A program made the position numbers and the translations under genes. The notes below the pieces were generated by a model. It was not told the origin of the DNA, did no database searches, and was given only the letters and a program-made list of their open reading frames with translations. Of a stretch of DNA of 64,000 nucleotides, positions 1 through 46,757 are shown one piece after another. Source of the DNA: Glandiceps talaboti (Eukaryota > Hemichordata > Enteropneusta > Spengelidae); assembly GCF_964340395.1 (NCBI RefSeq), contig NC_135550.1, forward strand, positions 11,446,408 to 11,510,407, in the 5' to 3' direction. Each line of letters opens with the position of its first letter. The stretch's first letter is position 1.

Positions 1-63
1 GAAAGTACTGACATTCTATTTTGACACCAAGGACAACACAATTTGATTTAATCACATTTTCAG

Positions 64-13811
<13,748 letters not shown>

Positions 13812-14298
13812 TCTGTCAAGATCAGTTTTATCCGGAGATATTAGCGTCATTGCTTGAAATCAAATTGCATATCACTAGTTGTATTCTCATTTGAACGTGG
13901 ATGTCTGATAGAATTGAATCAAACTTAGAAGAAGAAAAATGATGTATATGTCCGTCCTAAATTCTGTATTGTAAGCTTTAACTCCTGTTGATTGTAAGGC
14001 TTTATTACGTGCACCTTTCTCTTCTCGGAAACTAGCGTTCATTATCGCCCATCATCACCATCATACACATTGATTTAGAATATATCAAAGCCGATAGATT
14101 ACTTTTTGAAGTACGTAGAGCTGTGACATTAAACGTCTCATGTTTTTCTGCGCATGCGTGCCAATCTGTCAGTTTGCACTATTTCGAGATGTCATTTTTG
14201 ACATTTACGTCGTATATAATCTTGTACTTTGTTTTAAAAATGAAAACTTTGATAATTGTAACCTTCAAATCTATGTGTGTTTTGTTGCTATGAATAAA
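13812..14298 (+). terminator. PLB1-like 3' UTR with polyadenylation signal
   Basis: AATAAA at 14293-14298 is the first canonical poly(A) hexamer after the stop at 13809-13811, giving a 3' UTR of about 500 bases. The cleavage site is inferred, not seen. Confidence 0.6.
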
Positions 14299-15640
14299 AA
14301 ATATTCGGAAACTGGTTTTGGTGAAATTCTTTCAATTGTGTTCAGTGCTGTTAATTATAACGTTGTGCAAGTGTGTTCATAATACAACCAAAGTGGCACA
14401 AGAGTTTATACGATGCGGGGCGAGATTTTTACTGCATAAAAAAAATTATTCAAAGGGTACTCACAGTATTCTATTAAACTGAAGTATACTTCTCCATCAC
14501 TAGCAATTGACTGAATGCAAACCTGATATTAACGATCCTGTGACATAATTTTGTATGTGTATAAAAATTAATGTCCACTATATCTGTGCTATGTAGACAA
14601 CAGATCTAACACTGTCAGAAGACAAGTTTAATATAGAGGGCGTAGAGGGCGTGCGTTAGCATTAACATTATTTTTATAGTTTAATCGCGGTTTTCTATAC
14701 TATAATTTCAATTCAATTTTCAAATGAGCAAAAAGATTTTGAACTCAACATGCGCAACTTTAATTCATGGTGCGACTATTGATTCCCATTACATAAATAA
14801 GGACTTTTGAAATATGAAGTTAGTGTTTTCCATTTCAACAAGCGAAAAGGCCGCTGAACAAAAGTTGAAAAATATAATTATCTCAGCGAGAATAGTTTCT
14901 CTTGGAAAAAGATAGAACACTAATAAAAAGCTGAGGAAATTGTAAAAGTGAAAATGGAGAAGATAATGGTGATAGGAGGAAGATTACAAAACATCAGGAA
15001 CATGGTCGGAAACCGTGATTCCAAAACACAGAATTAGAATGGTGAATATAAATACGTCATTGAATGTAAATATTACTTGTTATAAGCTTAGATTTGATTG
15101 AAATTTAACATTGATCGCGATCATCGCGGCGATGTTACTCTTCTGCTACCGGTGGTCTGAGGTTTCATGCAGACGGGGGAGGATTTCGATTTATCTTGCC
15201 AGTTTCGGTTTGTTACCTTGAACATGAGTGTTCACAATATTCAAGGGAACACAACAAAATGAGTGAATTTAGTATTGTACAATTAAATGTATTATATACT
15301 TGTAGATTATCTTAATTTGACAAGAAAAGAATTTCCTATCTTACCTTGAGTACACGATGTTAACATTGAAAAAGAAGCTCGTCTTGAGAAAATCATTTTC
15401 AAGGTAATATAAGTGGATATACACGACATATTAAGTTTGCCATCACTGCATAAACAGTCGGTATTTCCACGTTCTATTTACATTGACAACTGTCATCACT
15501 TGTACTAATGTGTGTGCGTGGTAACGATGTTCGAACTTTTGAGTCTCGTAGGACATCGCGAGTTCACGCAAGTTTTCATTCGAAAACATCTGTTCTATGG
15601 ATATTTTGAACGCAAAAAACAATGTACACCATGGCTAGCC

Positions 15641-15850
15641 AATCTGATTAAAATCTTATATTGTAAAAGCAGCTAGATGCCTTTATTTACCTCTATATGT
15701 ACATCGTTTTCTGTAGTTTGTTTTGTTCCGAGTGACTCGCTGCCTTCTTGTGGGAAGGCGGCGATCACTCGGAACAAAACAAACGACACAAAACGATGGA
15801 AATAGGCATCTAGCCGCTTTCACCAGATCAGATTTTAATCACTCGGATTG
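15641..15850. mobile_element. 210-bp MITE with 10-bp target duplication
   Basis: Long inverted arms contain GATTAAAATC, AGCTAGATGCC-type and GTTTTGTTCCGAGTGA blocks and close on GAAGGCxGCGA. Flanks ATGGCTAGCC (15631-15640) and ATAGCTAGCC (15851-15860) match at 9 of 10 bases. Long TIRs with a 9-10 base duplication fit a Mutator-like (MULE) MITE; this family is inferred. Confidence 0.75.
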
Positions 15851-15920
15851 ATAGCTAGCCAGAGAGAAATCACATATAAATAATTGATAACAACCACATA
15901 TAAATAATTGATAGACAGTA

Positions 15921-15922
15921 TA

Positions 15923-15976
<54 letters not shown>
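15921..15976. repeat. (AAT)n microsatellite
   Basis: Nearly pure AAT triplets over about 56 bases. The poly-Ile/Tyr frames on the minus strand are artefacts. Confidence 0.97.
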
Positions 15977-15977
<1 letters not shown>

Positions 15978-16202
15978 TAACATAATAAATATAAACGTAG
16001 ACCTACAATGCAAATGAACAATATCGCAAATAACGGCAAACAAAAACTTGTATTCTCGGTTTGTATGTGTCGTAGTAACTACCACTATGGCACTAGCACT
16101 GCACACACAACCCACCCACCCACCCACCCACCCATTCTGTACATCCCCAGAAAAAAGTAGTTGACGCCAGATAATCACTTCCGGGTCAGAATTAGCAAGC
16201 GC

Positions 16203-16326
16203 GCCGCCATCTTGTTAGTCAGTACACATGACATCGGCTTGTCTTACTAGCTAATACTACACACCGATAATTGGGAAATTGAAAGCTAAGTGAAGTGGAA
16301 CGTTTAGCAGTATTCTACCATAGAAA

Positions 16327-16329
<3 letters not shown>
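16203..16329 (+). promoter_or_regulatory. SYMPK upstream region with YY1-like motifs
   Basis: GCCGCCATCTTG at 16203-16214 and AAAATGGCG over the start codon (16324-16332) both match the YY1 core (ATGGC) in opposite orientations. YY1 sites near the start are common in TATA-less housekeeping promoters. Motif match only. Confidence 0.4.
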
Positions 16330-38164
<21,835 letters not shown>

Positions 38165-39380
38165 ACTGTACTTGTATCACCAGACACCAAGTGTGTGACA
38201 ATGAAGGATTTTGTAATATCATTTGTATTTCATATCTCTGTCTGTGTGACGGTAGATTCTTAAAGGGAGATATATTGTGGTTCTCTAGAATCAGAATTTC
38301 CTACTTACAATGCCCTGTGAGATACAGAAATATGTAAGAACTGAGACAGAACAGACACAGTGATATGATGTTGACTCAGTGGTTGCATTTTAGCCTTTGT
38401 ATCTATCCACAATCAGTCTTTTCTCTGCCAGGTACAAGCTAATTGCAATTTGCTGTCTTGTATAAAGACGAGATGATTATAATTTTAGTCCCAAAGTAAA
38501 GCTCAAAATAGTGTAAAAGGCACTACCATGTGTTCCATCTATGCATTCCAGCATTTGTCCACGCACAGCCATTTATCTGACTTGCAAAAGTATTTTTCCT
38601 CCAAACCTTGCGCAAAGGTTAGGTCATTTGTAAGTCACCAGATTTTGCATACATTCAAATTTAGCTAGTTTTGGTTGATCGTAAGAATACACATATTGTT
38701 CAATGTCTTAGCAGCTGTAATGCAGAAAAAGGTATTCAAGGAAGTGTATTCTCTTTGTTATTATGGTTGAACCATCCGTTGACAATATCCATTAACCTTT
38801 ATCTTCAAGGGCAAAGGTCAAAGTTGAGCCATTTCAATGTGTCACTTCAATCCTAAATAATAACTCTTATTGAAAACACAGTTCAGTTGACAGAAATAAT
38901 TGACTTATACTTTGAAGATGTGCAACCCCCCCCCCCCCCCCCCCCCCCCCCCCAACTTGAAAGTATGTCCCTAGGAGTGCCACATTGTTTTCAACAGATA
39001 CAAAATCTATTGGCTACAAATTAATTTAGTACCATTACATTTCTCAGTCAGGCTTACCTCAAAAAGTACTATGTAAAAGTCACAGATCCTCCAAAGTTTG
39101 TTTTACAAATGTAAGTCGTCTTTTACTTTGTATATAATTATAAGCATTGTTTGTTATGACATATGTCCACTTTGAAGAGACTGCCATCTGTAATAAACAC
39201 ACTCTGCAGTAGTAGAAATTACTGCGACTGCAGATTGATGTCTTTATTTTATGACACTTTCCATTCTTTGAAGTCGGTGGATTATGGAAGGACGAGATGT
39301 AGGGTTTAGGGTAGCGATACAGTTTGTCAAGCGTTGTGATGAATTTCTGTCACTGACAGTCATATCATCAAAGAAATAAA
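38165..39380 (+). terminator. SYMPK 3' UTR and candidate poly(A) signals
   Basis: AATAAA occurs at 39192-39197 and 39375-39380, with another at 39668. Any of these could end the transcript. A poly-C run (38927-38953) lies in this stretch. No further coding exon was seen to 41.7 kb on this strand. Confidence 0.45.
38927..38953. repeat. Poly-C tract
   Basis: About 27 C in a row, within the likely symplekin 3' UTR. Confidence 0.95.
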
Positions 39381-40804
39381 ACATCATTTTGTAATCAACA
39401 TATTTTGTTGTCAGCAGCAGTGAATTTTAGACTGTAAGAGTTCAGTGGTGAGAGAGTGAGAGGTGGTTCCACACATTCTGCTGGTGTACTCAGTGAGTAT
39501 ATGGAGTTGCATCCATGACTACATTTCACTATCTAAATGTCTTTATATTAGATACTGTACTTGTTTTAGTGTCTGATATCAGTGTCTGGTATCAGAATGG
39601 TTTTGCCAGTACTCTTTCTCTGATGTCAGTCTGAAACTATTTTTAAGGGAAGTGCCTTCAGACTGAAAATAAAAGCATCAAGATATTTGAATCAATTTGG
39701 TGATAGATACTTGGATAGAATTTGATGTACTCATGAAGGTTGGCGGGGTGGGGGTGGTGGTTCTACAGAAGTTTAGAATGTCATGAAAGTTGTATGCAAG
39801 TGTAGAATTATTAAAGTCAATGACTGTCTAACCAATCATTACTGATAAAGTTTGAACTTGATAACTCTGGATAAAATTCTGTACTTGTTCATATGCTTTC
39901 AAACTCAACCGAGTCCCTTGTCACATGATCTTTTAATGACATTGGGATTTATTTTGATGATCTTTGCTGTTGTGGCCCCCTCACACTACTGTGGAGTATC
40001 TTGGTCCAGATCAGATAAGTCTATATACGTCTAACCAAATCATTTATGATTAAAATAAACTACACACTATCTGGGTCAACTATCATAGCAATCAACCCAG
40101 AAGTTGACTTTTGACCCAGAAATCCTTTCTGTCCATTTTTGTATGCATTCCATGTTTACCATTTAGCCTTTTGTACAGCATTGCCTCATTTGTACTCCTC
40201 TGCTCTCTCTCTCTCTCTCTGATGTCTATCTTACCCTAGAGTAATTCATAAAACGCCTTTGTTATGAAATGATGTAACAAATTGAGTAGTTTCAGTTGTT
40301 TTTAGAGTGACTCAAACAAATGAAAGTATTGTTTTGTCAAGGACCATCCAAAATGAAGTAGACCCTTCAACCAGCCAGTCTACCTGCCATGTTCATGTTC
40401 TTTTTTTTCAACTTCCCAATCTACGATATGAGTTCCTGTTTGTACCCAAGATGTACCTTTGACTACATTTATCAAAGCTTGAAAAAATGTACTGAAAATC
40501 ACATTTCTTTATATCCAATTTTTGACTCAAAATGACATTTTAAATTGTACTTTGTTTTAACCAAACATTTGGTTATCCCCATCTCCAGTGACCACATCAA
40601 TATTTCAATTATTTATACAAATACAACACGGGCAATCGAGATTTCAGTTTACTAAGATAGGCACAAAGTAAAACTACTGATGCGACATGTTGATGTCAGC
40701 CACTGAATGGATGTTGGTTTAGTTGTACTCACAGTAGGGTGGTGTTTCTGATTGTTGATATATTATAAGTGGCCACACATTACCTTTATTACAGGGTGAT
40801 TTTT

Positions 40805-41027
40805 AGACTGTCAACAGTCATTTGTGCCTTTTTTTTCCAACGTCTTATCTAAACTCCGATCCGGCGCAACACTACTATAATCGTATACTGATATCGAGGA
40901 CCGAAGGCCTTCGGCCCTCGTTATCAGTATGCGATAATAGTAGTATTTTGCCAGATCGGAGCGCGGCAACGACTTAAGTTTAGATAAAACGTAGGGAAAA
41001 AAGGCGCAAGCGACTGTCGACAGTCTA
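40805..41027. mobile_element. 223-bp MULE-like MITE with 9-bp target duplication
   Basis: Ends TAGACTGTCAACAGTC and, reversed, TAGACTGTCGACAGTC. GGTGATTTT flanks both sides exactly (40796-40804 and 41028-41036). Almost the whole element folds back on itself, closing on ACCGAAGGCCTTCGG. A 9-base duplication with long TIRs fits Mutator-like elements. Confidence 0.88.
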
Positions 41028-41169
41028 GGTGATTTTATCTACACGACAACATTGTGTACAACTTAAGTTTTAGTTTCTGTGTATCTAAGTAAGCCAAAAC
41101 CTTGATTGCTGCTGTAGTAAACATCTCAAGCAAAAGTTAGACTAATTGACACAGTACATCAGACTATGT

Positions 41170-41217
41170 TGCACACACACACACACACATACACACACAG
41201 ACACACAGACACACAGA
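41170..41217. repeat. (CA)n microsatellite
   Basis: CA units with a few CACAGA interruptions, between SYMPK and DPY30. Confidence 0.93.
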
Positions 41218-41290
41218 TTTACCATTACTGAACCTGTGGCCTTGCTACACTCAAGAAAACAAAAACATGGCTTTACTATATAGTAAAATT

Positions 41291-41296
41291 TTTATT
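41291..41296 (-). terminator. DPY30 candidate poly(A) signal
   Basis: TTTATT on the plus strand reads AATAAA on the DPY30 strand, about 420 bases after the stop codon at 41716. No other DPY30-strand evidence was checked. Confidence 0.45.
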
Positions 41297-41715
41297 CCAT
41301 GGATTAACGGCCTTACACTACAAGTACAAATCTAGTAATAATATACACCAAAAAAGATATAACACGAAGGCACATTTACAAAATATTTGCAAAAACTCAA
41401 TGCCAAAAAATCTTTGATTTGTTGCATTGGTCTCATAAAGGAAAAAATTAAAATCCTGATACATTGATAACTAGCTTGGTATATAAATATGTAAAACAAG
41501 TTAAGTTTCCTTCCATCTACTAGTCTTAGGCAGACTTCAATGTGCCTCTATCTACTTCTGGTGTTATCAAGTGTGTTTGTGTTGTGTGTTTCCTGGCCAT
41601 GTCTATGATAGGCCACAAGGTCAATAACCTTTGTGTGTGTGTTTTTTTCTGGTAAAATATTCACAATACAAGCAGATAACAATATTGAATTAGATATGTG
41701 ATATCTCTTCACGGT

Positions 41716-44700
41716 CTAATTCTTACTATCAAACTGCTCTTTGTTTTTCAGAAGATATGCAGCCAAGAACTCTATTGGGTTTGGTGGTCTGTGAAGAGAA
41801 ACAAACACATGTACAGTCAAGTCAACACATGTATCATATAGTAATTATCATTTTATGAAGTCATAGAAATCAACACATGAAATATACAACAACCAGGAAT
41901 CCACCTAATATAACATAGTCGTAAGATTTGAGTGCCCCCATGAATTGCCCTGCAATGAGCAAGTATAAAACTAATCTTCTGTTATGTAAAAATAACACTA
42001 CTAGCCTAGAGAGCTATCCATGGCTTTGAATCCTTCTCCACATCTAGAGGAATGAGATGTCATGAACCAAAAGTTATCCATGCAAATGAGAAAACCTTCA
42101 ACTGTACTTTTAAGTATCGTCTTGATACACAAATATACCATATATGGATATTATGGTATGTCAATGCCTACAATAAACACTAACTTAATGTTGGGCAAAA
42201 TTCTGCGATTGTTTTAATAACACAAGCATGATGTCAATTGCTGTCAACTATGAAAGACTGGCCAGTAGCTATGGACATTCCAATATGAATTCACAGTGTC
42301 GGCTCTACAGTAACAAGCCCCTCACCAGTGCTTTCCAATTCCCTAATACACAGTCCTTTACAGTTACAGGATTAGTGTTCAAGTCCATATGGCCTAAAAC
42401 CCCATGCAACTAGATCACATATGATATTTGTTTGACCTTTTACAGGAAAGCACCCATCACCATAAAAAAATTTCTACCACCATGGTGAATTTGGCTTTCA
42501 TTAAGTTAAAGTTCATGTTGGAAAAAACATTTGTCCCCGAGCACAAATTTACATGATTTACAACCCCCCTCCAGTATTCCCAACCCATACACTCTGACAT
42601 AATGGAAATGATCCAAATTCAACATGCTGATCAGAACTTGGGTTATAGTGTGCAGTGACAGCCACTAAAAAACTTTAAGTTTCTCAACACACAAAAAGCA
42701 GCACTTCATTGGCATATTTGACCACTCCAGTTACATCAGTTCTCTGAACAGAGACATGATTACCCAGTCAATCATATGAAAATAAAATGGCCTTGAATAT
42801 ACAGACACCATAAAAAACATTGTACAACAAGCCTATTTGTCTATCAAGAATCACACCATTATTATCGGCATACAAAACATGAGCCATGTTCATGATGTTG
42901 TCCAGAAAGATTCACACTAATTTAGTGTTCTCTCTTGTTGTGCCTTCCAATTTACATCACTCACAACCTACACTGGCTTCAAACTTCAATTATTCTTGTA
43001 ATTGAGCCAAGTTTATATTTAAATTTATGAGGTTATAAACCAAAGTAATGATCTGACGTCTCCAGAGACAGCCAAGCTAGCTTCTTTGTTTTTCAGCTAT
43101 ATCAGTCACAAACAGCTAGTATCGTAATATACACAGTGGAGAATCATAACAAACACTTACTGAAAATCCAATGAAGAAATGTAGTTGCAATAAAGATTCT
43201 ACTCTATTCTATTCTATTTTTATTCATAAAAAACAATATTTATAGGAATGTCATATATTTATTGGTTGATTTATTTGTGTGCATAGACTCACCTTTCTTT
43301 AGCTAGTGTTGACATTGCTTGAAGTAAAATAGGTACAACGGTCTGATCTAGATAAGCTCTCGTAGGTAATGACTGGAGATCCACTTTTGGCCGTGTAGTT
43401 TTCTCTGCTTCTGTTTTCTCATTGGCTATGATCTTTTGCACGTTGTCAGTCAGTCCATGCTCAGCGTGAGGATTCTCTGTCTTTTGCTGAATATAAAGGT
43501 AAAAAACATATTGAGTAAATCTACCAAATAAGGTTTCACATGTAACATTCACTCTTGTACTGTGAATTTTAAAACCACTTACATTTGTGATGACATACAA
43601 CTGTTCTCTCTCTCAAGACTGAAAATTTGATGACTCAGTTTAGTTGTGATTCATACATCAAACATCATTATTTCTCATATCACATCCCATCCCAATTTTT
43701 CATCTGACCACAATACCACTCAAAACAGTGCATTTACTTTAATGACAATTTTTTTTTCTGAGTAAAATAACATTTACAAATCTTGTAAGTTCACTTTACA
43801 TCAAAATATACTAGTCATGAGAGTGACTGAAATGATACATGACTGAAGAAGATCATTGACAAATGTTTTAGCGAGCGCTCCTTTAATTAAGTGGCCATGT
43901 GGATGATGATTGGGGCATTTATTTTGGATTTTTAATTTATAAAACAATTTTTTCATGGCTTTATACTACTTCTAAACTCAAATGTGAACAACATATGCCA
44001 AGTCCATACTGTAACTCAATAAATTGCAAACGATTAATAAATGCGTAAAATGTTTGTTATTATACATACAATAACAAACTTTTTAGCACATTTCTTAAGC
44101 TTTTTGCAATGTATTGAGTTACAAACACAGACTTGGTCAAAGTTGTTTCACATAGATTTTTCGAGTAGGAAGACATGATAAAATTGTTTTATAAATTAAA
44201 AATCCAAAATAAATATCAAATCATCATCCATATGACCACTTCAATCATTCTCAGCATTCACACTGTTTATGAAGCATACACAAATGCATCAGGCTCAAAA
44301 AATATTATATCAAATTTTTTGACAATGCTCCTTCTCTCTTAATCTCTCTCATATCCAAGGTTATTTCACAGTATAATCTGAGTTCCATTATGATTGAGAA
44401 AACCAACTCAAAAGTTTAACTGATACATGGAAATATGTTATTGATATTAATATTTGCATTTCAATTACTGTCAGGATTTGACACGCATAACTTGCTGTCT
44501 ACACTATGACAAAGAAGTATGGAAATATAATGAAGTCATTAAAATTCATTAATTCACACTTCAATGCTTTGAATCATTCCATTTGAGACTTGGCAATCAT
44601 ATGCAAACTAGATTATAAATTGTTGACTAGTTATATCATTCTAGCATCTCAAGGTGTGTCATTGACCAATATTTTTGTCACTCTTCCTTTCTCATATCTC

Positions 44701-45541
44701 ATTCACATCATTAATGCTATGGAAAAGCGAGAAAATTTGGTGATCATTCTGAATTTAGACTTTCGCAGATCGCCGTTATAACACATTATCACAAATGTCA
44801 TCATATTTGCAAAAAAATCATAACTGTAAAAATGTTATTTTGATTGTGTAACTCTCACATTAATAACTAATAGTCAATGAATGGAAAGTAAAAGTAGACA
44901 CAGACAAAATCAGTAACCTGCACAAAGTGAAGACAGTGAATTTTTTCCAAATGATAATATATGTAGCATATCCATAGTACTGTGAGTACTGTGTGCCCTC
45001 TAATGATAGCCAAATTTCGTTGCCGGGAGTCAAAATGATAAAAACTGGCATCTCTTCTGAGTCACCACATCGTAAGAGTTTGGAGAAAACCAAATCTTGG
45101 TGCATCATGCATCACTAGAAATTGTCAGTGTCAGTGGCACATCAAATTGGCTAAGTTTAATAGAGGGCACACAAGACATGAGGTTTAATAATAACGAAAT
45201 AATCTGGGTGAAGGGAGGCAGTTGAACTCTTGCATGATTCAAAATGTTGTCATATTGACATGGTGGGTGATCATGGAATATCAATTTCTGCAATGATTTA
45301 TTCAACTCATGTACCCAAAACTTACTAGTAAGTAACAAAGGAACAAAGAAATTCAGATCTCATGAAACTAATCTGAAAATTAATGAGATGTAATTACCTC
45401 AGTTGGTTCTGGAGGTGCCGATAAATTGGATTCGCTAGGAGGTGCAGCAGGTTGTTCTGTAAATCAAATACATAAATGATTAAATATTTGATAATCGCAT
45501 GTTGACAGAGTGACAACTAATTTGACATTTTTTGTTCAATA

Positions 45542-45577
<36 letters not shown>

Positions 45578-46753
45578 TGCCATTTTTGTATAATTTGGCC
45601 ATTTTGGTATAATTTTATATGTACAGTACATATAAACACTATGTTTAGATTTAGAGCCTAAATTTGTGATGTGGTTAGTGCTACAACATATTCTTCTTTT
45701 CACTATGACTGTATGAAACCACTTCCTTGTTTTTCACAGAATGCCAAAGCCTGGATCACAGACTTCTGCAATTATCTTAACATGGATTCCAATATTCCCA
45801 TAAGTTCCTGTTGGCAAAAAGGCAACTCCTGCTTGTTCATGTGCATTACTATTAGCAACATTATTTCTACAAGGGGACGGTTAGTTGTGCCTTGAGTTGG
45901 CAACTTCTAAATCTATCATATAGGTATCAGTACTATCACCACTCCAGCTAGTGCCTATTTAAGTTTAAAACTACCTCTGGACCATAGACTGCTATTGATT
46001 CCTTGTGAGCTATCTCTATGTCCTCACCGAAATAATCTATTCCCTCTCACTAAAGGTGGAGAAGTTGTATTGCTTGTTACAGTATTTGACTGGGGGTTTG
46101 ATTCGCCTGTAGGCTAGGTTATTTCCAATTCAGTGGTTTTGCCGATTTCTGAAAACATTATTTAGTGTTTTTCATTGCCTGTTTTGTTCACTTTTTAATT
46201 GTGTTTGTACTCGAAATAAAGGTAATAATGATAAGAAGAAGGATAATAAGAATAATTACTGGTGATTGAAGTTAGTTCAATTTCAATTCATCATTATTAT
46301 TATTAATTATCGTTGAATGTGATCAAATTTTAAACGTTGCATATTTTGAATAACTCCGTTTTTATACCGCAAATTACGACAGATTAATTCATTTAAAATC
46401 TAAAACAGATTTTCAGAGCTGCACTCTGTGATAGCGATGAAATTTCGCGCGTAACGTCTGCGGTTTTGAAGGACTTTGTCGATCGCAAGGACCATGGCAT
46501 TGAGTTCGGCAGAGTGATTCATAGAGTTCGGCATGGTTTCGCTACTGTTGATTTCATGATATGCACTCGAGTACACGATGCATACGTAAATTATGATACC
46601 TTTCACATACCAAATTGAATTTTTACGAGCCAAATATATACTCCTTGTACTATTATCATCTTTAAAATACTATTTGTGTATGATAAATCAAAATCTACGC
46701 AGTTATTTGTTATTATTTCAATAAACACAAACTACAGACTTACCGTCCGCCAT
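41716..46753 (-). CDS. DPY30: DPY30 homologue, complete (4 coding exons)
   Basis: Small nuclear subunit of the SET1/MLL histone H3K4 methyltransferase complexes; its dimer binds the C-terminal helix of ASH2L. Minus-strand coding exons: 46744-46753 (ATGGCGGACG), 45398-45456, 43293-43486 and 41716-41788. Phases fit and give 111 residues (human 99). The N-terminal 23 residues are Pro/Ser-rich and poorly conserved. The core is nearly identical to the family: [16 protein letters not shown], then the Dpy-30 dimerisation motif [19 protein letters not shown] and [19 protein letters not shown]. The first coding exon is only ten bases, and start choice rests on this short exon joining in phase with an AA-initial exon 2. 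Divergent from XDH, tail to tail with SYMPK. Intron 2 carries a large foldback element. Confidence 0.96.
43886..44245. mobile_element. 360-bp foldback element in DPY30 intron 2
   Basis: Two arms of about 150 bases pair over GTGGATGATGATT, TTTTGGATTTTTAATTTATA, AAACAATTTT, GTGAACAAC and TGTAACTCAATA, in matching reverse order. Outer ends ATTAAGTGG and CCACTTCAAT. No clear target duplication was found, so the class is open. Confidence 0.8.
45546..45575. repeat. (GT)n microsatellite
   Basis: About 15 GT units in DPY30 intron 1. Confidence 0.95.
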
Positions 46754-46757
46754 TTTT
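46744..46757 (-). promoter_or_regulatory. YY1-like motif over the DPY30 start codon
   Basis: The DPY30 strand reads AAAAATGGCGGAC, a strong match to the YY1 consensus overlapping the initiator ATG. It resembles the AAAATGGCG at the SYMPK start. Motif match only. Confidence 0.45.

Larger units (their letters stand above)
14299..16202. other. Intergenic region between PLB1-like and SYMPK
   Basis: No exon with supporting splice sites or recognisable protein was seen on either strand. It contains the MITE at 15641-15850, an AAT tract at 15921-15976 and a CCCA tract at 16111-16134. Confidence 0.6.

Noticed and set aside
46400-46633. 77-residue minus-strand frame in DPY30 intron 1
   Set aside because: No family recognised, no splice context, and DPY30 is complete without it.
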